From NCBI GenBank assembly GCA_964016985.1, contig OZ024833.1, forward strand, positions 64,196,687 to 64,260,686: a DNA stretch of 64,000 bases, in the 5' to 3' direction. Position numbers and translations under genes: made by a program. Below are positions 55,607-64,000 of this stretch, piece by piece. Under the pieces are notes generated by a model that saw nothing but the letters and a program-made list of their open reading frames with translations, was not told the origin of the DNA and searched no databases. Each line of letters starts with the position of its first letter. The stretch's first letter is position 1. This stretch comes from Anodontia alba. Lineage: Eukaryota; Mollusca; Bivalvia; Lucinida; Lucinidae.

Positions 55607-55676
55607 TGGCAAGCAGTGTAGACCCTGATCAGACGCCGCTTTATGCGGTGTCTGATCTGGGTCAGCACTGCTTGTT
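55607..55676. repeat. CAGTGTAGACC hairpin family copy
   Basis: AGCAGTGTAGACCCTGATCA GACGCCG / CGGTGTCTGATCTGGGTCAG CACTGCT. Confidence 0.65.
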
Positions 55677-55679
55677 CAG

Positions 55680-57030
55680 GTCCCTTAGAGATTTTACTGT
55701 AACTACTCCTATGAAATGAACATACTAGTTTTTGTGACAGTTTGGCAGTTTGGTATCGGAAATGTCATCTCAGTAAGCGGTACAGATGCAGACCTACTGA
55801 TGCTATAGTATAGATGTACTAGTACTTAGCTCTGCACCCAAGCACTCGTACATATCTCAAGGCTATGAAAACGCTCAAAAGTAACTGATTATAAATGATA
55901 AGCGCTATTATGCTAGTCCTTTAACATGATCCTTCAATTCTCTTTGATAAAACTAATAACAGACCAATGATTTTAACAGATAAGCTTTCTTTTAGTGACA
56001 TACAATTTTTGTCTGAATCCAAGGATGAAACGCGCCATGCCATGTTAAAAGGGTCCTGATTGCTTACAGATTGTTGAATATTGTAGAAGTATGACTATAC
56101 CGATGACTTGCGATGATCCTTATTAGAATGCAAATGTTCAGGATGACCTTGACCTTTATTGTTAGTATATTCGATAACGTATTTTTTTTTTCACCGGACA
56201 CGGATCAAATTAAAACAGAATATGAATTTAATAGGTGCTACCTATATCTGTGCGTCTTCAGTATCATCACTTGCTTCATATGTAGGGTAGCCAAACTCAA
56301 TCACATATAAAATTTCCCTTTTCACTGACCAAACCCTGCTTTAACATGATTAAAATAAGGATATTTTACGGCCTCTTCTCCAATTTCCAAAAGAATGTCG
56401 CCCTTCTTAGCTTTTTGTCAGAATGACAAAGAAGATCAAGTGATTTGTAAAACTATAGATGTTTTAAAAATCCGCTGTGTGCAATTCGTTTGCCTACATT
56501 TTAAGATTCTCTGATTTTTTACAGTTTGAAATTTCCGACCGCAGTATAAGGTCCCCTTCTTCTTATTAGCTGTGACGCCGTGTAAATTGATAATGATAAT
56601 GACTCGCTTTGACAAATCACGGAAACGCTTGCATTACTGTATTAGCAACAAAGCGCAACAAAGCGCAAAGCATCTATGTAACTACCACATTTTGTTTACA
56701 CCTATCGTTGGTCACACGACATGCTTTTTTTTTACATGTAGGTGTTAGTCGAGCACGCAAAACCTCCGGCAGCTCGGAAACTGCGAGCGTTGAACGCGCA
56801 TATTACTCGATGAATGTTTACTGTCGTATCAATGTACTTTTAATATTGGAATAATCCAGGGTCAAGGTGAAGGAGGTTGATACGGGTATGAATAATGCTT
56901 CTCGGTACTTTCAGTTCACCGACTCCGTTAGACTGAGTAAGTTATACATTGATAGCGGTTCATTACAAGCGTATTGGATCATGAAGTATAAACACTAAAT
57001 CGACGGTCGGAGGTTCGATCCTTCTAGCAG
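55680..57030. other. Intergenic stretch without a supported gene
   Basis: No homology to the flanks of other copies, no exon-like segment. A B-box-like GGAGGTTCGATCCTTC at 57009-57024 is an isolated tRNA-like relic. Confidence 0.45.
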
Positions 57031-57034
57031 TCTT

Positions 57035-57097
57035 TTTTCCTTTTCTTTTTTCTTTTTTTTTTTTTTACTCATAATAATATCTTATCTATATGCGTGA

Positions 57098-57132
<35 letters not shown>

Positions 57133-57133
57133 T
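57035..57133 (+). repeat. Polypyrimidine tract and (ATT)n
   Basis: T/C run at 57035-57066 and ATT repeat at 57099-57133. Confidence 0.85.
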
Positions 57134-58104
57134 TATTTTATTTTTCCTTTCTTTTTTTCATCTAAATCATTGCGTTGTGAAAATTCTTAAACTCACTACG
57201 CTATGGGCAGATTCAGCAGTCGACAAATTGATGTTACATTTTCCTTTTTTCTCAGAAAAAAAGGATTCAATCGAGCAGTCAGTTTGTATGAAATGTTGAA
57301 ATAGGCAAATTCTATTTTCTGGGGAAATAAGAAAAATATTTCAAAATCTTGTCTGCTGAAATGCTTACTCAGCATGCTAAGACTAATACAAAAAAAAGTC
57401 TTTAATGCGTGTAATGAGCTCTTGTTGCATTCGAAGAGCGATGGTCAAGCTCAGCCTGTGCATCCGCACAGTCTCATCTGGAACTTCTCTGGATTGCTCT
57501 TGTCTATTCATGTATTCTATAGTATCCGTCAATTTAAACGGATAACGGTCCTGATCAGATTGAATGATGATAAAGTGTTGATATATCGACGTAATATCTT
57601 GTTGTTTATTGCAAATATATATAAAAGAAAGAAGAAAGAAAAAATACCATGTTTACCCAAAACATTCTGACACCTTACCATACTTGCCCCAAAAATTTAA
57701 CAAGGTCATCATCTATCTGTTTATTTATCAAAAATGCCAGATGAGAGACATTCACTCTAATCACTCCGCGTTCTGCTCTGGGTCCACGCTGTTCAGAATT
57801 CGGGTGTATACAATAAAAGCCAATCAGCCAGAGGGTTAGTAAAGACAGTCATACTCCAGCGATGTATCCACTACACCACGGCGTCAGCTGTTACAGAATA
57901 GGTATTCCCGTTGCGCTATCGCCGAACGCTTCACGGACAAGTCCGTAAATTCACGAGATGTTATTTTTAGTCATGCTTACCTAAAAACCTATTTTGGATG
58001 AACTCGTCCAACCTTTGACACGACAGTAAACATTCACCAAGTTATACTATCCTCGGAGGATTAGTTCACAGTGACGTCGATGAATGTTTATATTGTGAGA
58101 CCAC

Positions 58105-58211
58105 CCCAGCTAGCATTCTACGTAAATCTACATCGGGCCGTCATCGGCCCGTCAGCTACCCTGACGGGCCGATGACGGCCCGATATAGATTTACGTAGAA
58201 TGCTGACTGGG
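58105..58211. mobile_element. CCCAGCTAGCATTCT palindrome, copy d
   Basis: Best copy: near-perfect 107-bp palindrome, CATCGGGCCGTCATCGGCCC GTCAGCTACC centre. Confidence 0.85.
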
Positions 58212-58279
58212 ACGTCCATTTTAGTAAAAAGGTAAACGCCAGCCGAATAGCTACCTTCAATAACTATAAGAAGAAGTAA

Positions 58280-58775
58280 CCGTAAAGCCGCAGTAGCTCA
58301 GTGGTATTTTATCCAGAAAACAAATCTGGACATTGTGGGTCGGAATCTTAGTATTTCGTTATCTGTTTTTTTATTCTATATTTTTTTAAGAATAAATATA
58401 AAAGAAAAACATATTAAGAAAGAAACTGTATTTCGCAATTATCAGTTATGTAACGAATTTTCAGAGTAGTAACAGTTTTATTTTCTATTTTGCATAGCTT
58501 TTAAAGTTAGATAACATAAGTCTAGTTAAAGTTTTAGTTTGAATGATTACCACGTACTGACAATCCGTGAAAATGCATATGGGGACAAGAACGCTTGAAG
58601 CATGTACAAATGTCGAATAATATCTAAATAAAATAATATCATATGTAATATACAAGGATTAAAAGCTAAGTAAAAGTTATTAAAAAAAAAGAAATAAAGA
58701 AAACTTCCCATGTACTAAATAATCATATAGGCGTTCGTTCAGAGCGTTCCGCTCTACCAACTGCGCTATTGCATC
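58280..58775. repeat. tRNA-like relics and AT-rich sequence
   Basis: GCAGTAGCTCAGTGGTA at 58290-58306 (plus) and, on the minus strand, GCAATAGCGCAGTTGGTAGA GCGGAACGCTCTGAACG at 58735-58772: two tRNA 5' halves without matching 3' halves. Confidence 0.4.
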
Positions 58776-59454
58776 ATTCTAACCAACATCATACCTTTGG
58801 CTATAAGAATATATATACATGAAATTATCATTAACGTTTACATGATAATTCATGCAAAACCTGCTTTACCCAGGCAGAGTGGTAGCTGCCATGATGTCAC
58901 TGTCAAATTATCTTCCGAGCACTTTATAGCAATACTATGTACAATAAACATGATCTGACACTGTACATACTCGTATATTACTCAAGCGGCTGTCCCAGAT
59001 CACAGACAGGATCACACGAAATGCTTGTTATAGTATCAAATAATAAGCATAACAGAAAATAAAGAGCCTGTTAAGCTGATCAGTTTAGTGAAAATTATGA
59101 AAATCCGTCGAGAAATATTCAAGTTATTGGGCTTATACATGTATATTCCTCAAAAATAGACCTTTTATTATCCAAGAAAAGTTTAATACATTGATATATG
59201 GTATTAATACATACAATGTGGCAACTAGCAGCTTGTAAAATTTCAATTAGTGTCGTTCTTGATATGAAATGATTTCTTATCGCATCTCTGAATTAATGCT
59301 GCCGTAAGCAGACCATCTTTCGAGGTATGTATAGAACATTTTAAAAATCTCACATCGGAATAAATAAGTATTACGTTGACAAACACACCAGTGTAAAATG
59401 TATACTTCTATGCCATCGCTCTACATAAGGATCTTTTAACCATAATGATTTTTC

Positions 59455-60070
59455 TTACACTTTTAAAAAGTTCATTTTAAATAGATATTTCGGCCGCTGG
59501 CCTTCTTCAGTAAAATGAAATCGACGTTGTTTACTATAGGGATCAAACATGTTTTTTCATGCATTAACATTCGCCAGGTCCCGTGGGAGGTGTTGAAAAC
59601 CGAGGCCGAAGGCGAAGGCCTCGGTTTTCAACACCTCCCACGGGACCTGGCGAATGTTAATGCATTGAAAAACCATGTTTGATCGCTATTATTGCATAAA
59701 AACTGGAAGCATTTGCTACATTTCGCGTTATTTCTTGCACTATTTTGTTTCGCCTTTTCACCTGTGTCTCTTGAACGTAATTTCCACGGACTATGCTCGT
59801 TCTAGGGCCGGGCAGTATACATCTCATAACGGCAGCAAAACTGTGGCCCCCGTACGAGCATATTGAAAGTTGCGTAGCGTGCATTAACAGCGCGTGAATT
59901 GCTTGTTAATACACGGCTGTTAATAACGTCCGACACTGCTTTTTATGCAATAATTCCTATTGATTGAGTTAATAGCTGCAATCACGTAAATTCCTTTCAA
60001 ATTGTTCTATTTTACTGAAGAAGGCCATCGGCCGGAATATTAATTAAAGAGTGAACTTTATAAAAATGTG
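59455..60070. mobile_element. ATATTTCGGCC MITE interrupted by an insertion
   Basis: Counterpart of 32325-32522; arms at 59455-59533 and 59960-60070. Confidence 0.7.
59534..59959. mobile_element. Private ~425-bp insertion with a 47-bp perfect hairpin
   Basis: Absent from the homologous site in copy 2 flank. Arms 59541-59607 and 59617-59684 pair over ~67 bp (47 bp perfect next to a 9-nt loop). The tips ATAGGGATC and AATTCCTAT are partly complementary, and a TTATTGCATAAAAA word recurs inverted at the right end. Unclassified. Confidence 0.7.
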
Positions 60071-60405
60071 TTCTTCCTCCTTCCCTTCGGAAGAAATCGA
60101 ATACATAGGGTGATGTTTTCTTAATTCTCCCTGAAAATACATGTTCTTGATACTAATTTAACAGAAGCGCCTCGCTGAAGTTCTTCTAATGAGTACTCCG
60201 CAACATATGTTTTCGCGAAGAAATAAGAAAAATGTAATCTAAATATCCCTCTTATTTTGAACTATGTAAGGGATGGTATTTTCACGATATAATACAGGGA
60301 AAATGAGGAAAGTTGGTCATACAGTGTATTTAGATTTAGTTAGTGCAGAAATTAAACAGAGAAACAACAGTAATTTGAAATGGGGTTTAAATGTTGCAGA
60401 GTTCA

Positions 60406-60642
60406 GGGCCCGGTTGTTCAAAGTATCTTTAGCTTAAAGAGCTCGTTTATGGGCACATATTAACTGTTCTAGTAAGTGCAAAATCTTTCACAGGTATTTT
60501 TGCTAAAAAAATGTGAGTAAATGCAAAAGCTATCCACATTTTGTCAGCAAAAAAATTAACATAATATTATATTCAATATTTAATGATCAAAGTTTCTACG
60601 ATAAGTTAACTAACTATATCGTTAGTTTTGAACAACTGAGCC
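60406..60642. mobile_element. GGGCCCAGTTGTTCAAAG MITE, copy c
   Basis: Counterpart of 32851-33081. Confidence 0.65.
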
Positions 60643-60809
60643 TGGAAGTTTTGTCTGAACATTCACTTAATAATGTAGACGCATGCATGCCCTTGATTTC
60701 ACTATGTATTACAGAGAAACACGAGAGTGTCAATTACATGGACGTGTTCAAGAAAAATAGAGTATAAAGTTAACCCATTTATACCTAGCATCGCATAAAA
60801 AGGACGTTA

Positions 60810-60871
60810 TCAAACAGTGTAGACCCAGATCAGACGCCGCAGAACGCGACGTCTGATCAAGGTCCATACTA
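60810..60871. repeat. CAGTGTAGACC hairpin, complete
   Basis: AGACCCAGATCAGACGCCGC AGAACGCGACGTCTGATC; the copy 2 version (33249) is deleted on one side. Confidence 0.7.
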
Positions 60872-61600
60872 TTTACATTTGACACGGGCATTCGTTTAAA
60901 ACGTGGTAATAATAAAAGTCAACCAACCACCCCTTCTGTTGGAAATGGATATGTCCAAAGATTTGAAGCAGAGGAATCAACTCGGCATGCATGGGTTAAA
61001 TTTCTACCAAATACGCAGCAAACTATTGTGACGGAACACAGATATTTAGAGCGTCCTAAAACGCAAACGATTATTATTAATACGATTCAAAATAAGTGGA
61101 CAACAAATGTCCGGATCAAACTGTGTGGATCCGCTGACTCATTGGGCCTTTGCTGTCCGCGTAGGTTCCAAAGACAGCAGTCTTGATGCTGACCAAAAGT
61201 CATGCACAGAGTGAACGGGAAAGCAGATTGATCTGCGTTTTTGCTGATCGCATATGGGACCATATACGTTTTGATTTGTCCGGTTTGAGCAATCTCCAAG
61301 GGTAGACTTTTACTGAGGCATACGCATTTCTGTTAGAGGGTCTGGATATGATTTACTAGTAAGAAAAATGTGGTAATTTCAATAATGCTTGAAGAAAAAA
61401 TGGACCAAACTATTACAGACAGGAGAGTATCATGGTCCTGAAGAAAATAATAATAATAATGAAATAACAGAGAAATAAAAAAAATTGATATTTTCAGAAA
61501 GAGAAAACGCGCATTTTTGTTTAGAATGCAGAACTATGGGGTCCGCTTTCCAGACCCTACTACATATCCAACGCATGGCAAAGAAGGAAACAGATGAACT

Positions 61601-61601
61601 T

Positions 61602-61632
<31 letters not shown>

Positions 61633-61636
61633 TTGC
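61601..61636 (+). repeat. (TTTA)n microsatellite
   Basis: Counterpart of 34029-34060, one or more units longer. Confidence 0.85.
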
Positions 61637-61703
61637 AGAAGTTGATGGGACTGCAAAATCGGACGTTTTTACGTTATAATACGCAAGCTATCGTAAGAAT
61701 CAC

Positions 61704-61843
61704 GCAACGTCAATTTGACGACGCAACGTCAACTTTACGTTAACAACCGTGGCAACGCCGCGTCATAGTTTGCTGCTATGCACAAGGTAGCAAGCGCAGT
61801 TTTATAGCTCTCTCAGAAGACAGGGTTATTTAAGCGTATAATA
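61704..61843 (+). promoter_or_regulatory. Putative core promoter of copy 3
   Basis: The same layout as copy 2: palindrome at 61706-61720, a second at 61725-61741 with one mismatch (TTGACG changed to TTTACG), and a TATA-like TTTTATAGC at 61800-61808. The loss of one half-site is the main difference between the two promoters. Confidence 0.3.
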
Positions 61844-61896
61844 ATGGATTCTGTGACAATTCCACTTACCACTTTTAGCAAGAGGCAACAAGATCT
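61844..61896 (+). CDS. Copy 3 exon 1 (start codon)
   Basis: It encodes MDSVTIPLTTFSKRQQD plus two bases of Leu, donor GTAAAT. It differs from copy 2 by one replacement (Phe3 to Ser) and two silent changes. Upstream CGTCA/TGACG palindromes and the TATA-like box are retained. Confidence 0.65.
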
Positions 61897-61980
61897 GTAA
61901 ATATTCATATTTTTCTTCTTTTCATATTTTAAAGATTGTTATTGATTAGATTTCTTTCTTTGGTCATTATGGAAAGTAAG

Positions 61981-62180
61981 GGCACCGGGATAGCTCAGTT
62001 GGTAGCCAGCTTTGTCTGTCGACTACTTGCACACCTCTACCGCGAAAGTTCGAGTCTAGTCAGGGACATAAGCATGCGGTACATAATGAATGGTTAGCAG
62101 TTCCTTTCCGGTTGCAGTGGTTTCACAGTGGGTATTTCCCAGTTCCTTTACAACTGGAGCGCCAGGTCGGGAGGCAAATG
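61981..62180 (+). mobile_element. tRNA-derived SINE in intron 1 of copy 3
   Basis: CCGGGATAGCTCAGTTGGTA GCC (good A box) and AAGTTCGAGTCTAG (good B box); better preserved than the copy 2 version. Confidence 0.65.
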
Positions 62181-62189
62181 GAGAAAGTT

Positions 62190-62270
62190 TCGTTTTTTTG
62201 TTTTGTTTTTTATTTTATTTTTTTATTTTGTTTTTATTTATTTATTTTTTTTTTATCTTCTATTAAATAA
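62190..62270 (+). repeat. T-rich low-complexity run
   Basis: TTTTG/TTTA mixture of about 80 bases in intron 1 of copy 3; copy 2 has a short run of T here. Confidence 0.8.
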
Positions 62271-62985
62271 TGGTTTGTTGAGTGTTCTCATTAGAATTGC
62301 CTAAGTACACACAACTTACATTTTTTTTTATGAAAACAGAAGACAATTTCTCTAAAATATATCTGGATGCTGTAGAAGGCACATGCAATAAGCAAAGATT
62401 CTGATCAGACTGTGCGAATACGCAGGCTGATCTTTCGCTGGTCGCACAAGTCTTATTGCAGTTTTTGTCATGCGCTGGCTAAAACGTTAATCTGTTTTAA
62501 AGGCAATATAGACTGTGAGTGTAGGCAATTATGTCAAAATGACTTTGCAGCTTCGGAGCAAATTCTTTCCTTTTAGAGCAGAGCCCTTTTTTTTTCAGAA
62601 AGGCTTGGAGTGCCGGGAAGCAAACAGAAAGTTACAATAATTGTAGTCCTTGTACAATATGTCGTCTTATGTTTCTCTAAGACTTCATGAATAGGTTTGG
62701 AAATTTATTTAATAATCCACTGAAAAGGGACGGAGCCTAACTGTGCAATCATATAAGAGCGGTTCCAAAGTTGTAAATTTAAACTTAACCTTCTGAATGT
62801 AAAGAATAGTAAACATTTATAAAATGTAGCTTTCTTATTTTTCACAGAAAGTAAGATTGACTCAAATTTTCTCTGAACGAGACAGCTTGAACGAAATCTT
62901 ATTTTCTGTGAAAAAAACAGAAATAAGAAAACACACATGTTGTCATGAGATAGGGTTCAGATCTTTTTCTCGTTACCTTTTTCAG

Positions 62986-63104
62986 GCTGACTCTGGTGGA
63001 ACAGTTCACCGATGCAACGCATCAACTGTTCACTGGCCACTTTAAAGACAAAGACGTGACTACGGAGGTCATGCAGAAACTCACTCAGAGGCCGAAGGTC
63101 AAAG
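62986..63104 (+). CDS. Copy 3 exon 2
   Basis: It encodes LTLVEQFTDATHQLFTGHFK and DKDVTTEVMQKLTQRPKVK. It differs from copy 2 at Tyr/His, Met/Val and Gln/Lys. The same unusual donor GTTCGT is present. Exon 3 is beyond the right edge. Confidence 0.8.
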
Positions 63105-63232
63105 GTTCGTATACCACTGGATAGACTTGGAGAATTTATCGCCATTCCGCCAAGAGAGACAACTTTTGTGATTTCCTGTTTGTTTTATTGCATGTCAGGT
63201 TCCCTCTGAAAGGGGTTCCTCATTATAAGAAA

Positions 63233-63720
63233 ATGTATAAGAAAATAACTGTATGGATTTGTACAGAGATTACTTTTAGCTTTTAACTCTGTCCTGCTGA
63301 ACCTGGATATACCCTGCCTTTGCAAACAGTGTAGCTCCAGATCAGTTGGCTTCTTCAAAAGCCAACTGATCTGAATCTGCACTGTTTGTCATTAAGTATG
63401 TGAATTTGTATCAACAACATGGATCAAGTAATCTGATTGACTTAATAAGAAAATAACTGTATGGATTTATACAGACATTACTTTCAGCTTTTTAACCCTT
63501 GTCATGCTGAATAAATTAAGAAGCCATGCCCACTTCTAATTTTCAGCCAATCAAATTACTTGATCCAGGTTGTTGATATACATTCACATACTTAATGACA
63601 AACAGTGCAGATCAAGATCAGTTGGCTTCTGAAGAAGCCAACTGATCTGGAGCTACACTGTTTGCAAAGGTAGGATATATCCTGGCTCAGCAGGACAAGG
63701 GTTAAAGAAGAAATCTTTTC
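63233..63720. repeat. Intron 2 direct and inverted ~210-bp units of copy 3
   Basis: One direct unit (63233-63440) and one inverted unit (63447-63720), each with a GATCAGTTGGCTTC hairpin (63323-63390 and 63598-63664). Confidence 0.7.
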
Positions 63721-63979
63721 AGAAATGGGTCACATGATTTGTCTCTCATCCTGCAATTTATAGGTGTATCAATTTGTAGCAACACTGGCTTTTTTGTTTT
63801 TAAATTTCATGACAAGTATGGTAAGGAGTTAAGGTGTTTCAATACTTAGGGTAAATACATGTATTATAAACTGGTTAATTTAGAATTTTACTCTAATAAA
63901 AATGGTACTGTCTGTAGAGAAAATAATAAGTACAACAATGATAACTGTTATAATAGTCAACATAATAAATAATGAACAC

Positions 63980-64000
63980 CATTACAAAACACACGCCTAT
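63980..64000. mobile_element. Left edge of TTACGAAAACACGCC hairpin MITE
   Basis: CATTACAAAACACACGCCTAT at the window end, at the same intron place as 37207. Confidence 0.6.

Larger units (their letters stand above)
59290..62190 (+). repeat. Duplicated 5' flank of copy 3
   Basis: Counterpart of 32100-34640. It is longer by about 425 bp because of a private insertion at about 59534-59959. Confidence 0.8.
61844..63104 (+). other. Gene copy 3 (exons 1-2; 3' part off window)
   Basis: Right-most family member. Only exon 1 (61844-61896) and exon 2 (62986-63104) are inside the window; the intron that follows runs to the right edge. The intron 2 sequence still matches copy 2 intron 2 up to the last base, including the start of the same hairpin element (63981 onward against 37207). 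Both exons keep length, phase and reading frame. Copies 2 and 3 are clearly the closest pair where comparison is possible. Confidence 0.7.

Noticed and set aside
56609..56854. 81-aa ORF MTNHGNACIT...
   Set aside because: No similarity, no repeat in other flanks, ordinary length for chance in this composition.

Overview
The window is eukaryotic nuclear DNA, very probably from a bivalve mollusc. It has spliced coding exons with GT-AG introns, no operons, and is packed with short palindromic elements, tRNA-derived SINEs, microsatellites, and mariner, Penelope and LINE debris. The bivalve assignment rests on repeat types I recognise (hairpin elements carrying CAGATCAG and TCGTCTGCTG motifs, minisatellite-cored elements of the 'pearl' type). 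No database search was possible, and genus is not determined.

The only gene I can support is one uncharacterised gene present as three tandem copies on the + strand. Copy 1 enters from the left edge; its exons 3-10 lie at 610-27330. Copy 2 is complete: ten exons from the ATG at 34271 to the stop at 49719 join without a frame break into a 451-residue reading frame. Copy 3 starts at 61844 and runs off the right edge after exon 2 (63104). Intron phases are identical wherever two copies can be compared. The predicted protein has no signal peptide or membrane segment that I can see. It is mostly charged helix, with an Asn-rich linker and a long Lys/Glu-rich coiled stretch. A BAR-like fold is possible but unproven. 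I do not recognise the family.

Layout: 0-27.3 kb, copy 1, its introns swollen by a ~4.1 kb minisatellite-cored Helitron/pearl-like element (about 0.94-5.03 kb), palindromic MITEs, a tRNA-like dimer (14.8-15.3 kb), a LINE 3' fragment (15.4-16.3 kb), an internally deleted mariner (17.4-18.0 kb) and a Penelope GIY-YIG fragment (21.9-22.2 kb). 27.3-34.2 kb, intergenic, with a promoter-proximal block repeated at 59.3-61.8 kb. 34.3-49.7 kb, copy 2, compact, with an antisense Crypton-like fragment (45.5 kb) and a broken duplicate of exon 8 split by a SINE (45.8-46.4 kb). 49.7-61.8 kb, intergenic, homologous at first to the 3' flank of copy 1, then a second minisatellite element (53.0-54.7 kb) and a private ~425 bp insertion carrying a 47 bp perfect hairpin (59.5-60.0 kb). 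61.8-64 kb, start of copy 3.

Because several insertions are shared between copies and others are private, the window records the order of duplication and transposition. The copy 2/copy 3 duplication carried about 27 kb. No CRISPR, rRNA or functional tRNA gene was seen; tRNA-like sequences here are SINE heads.
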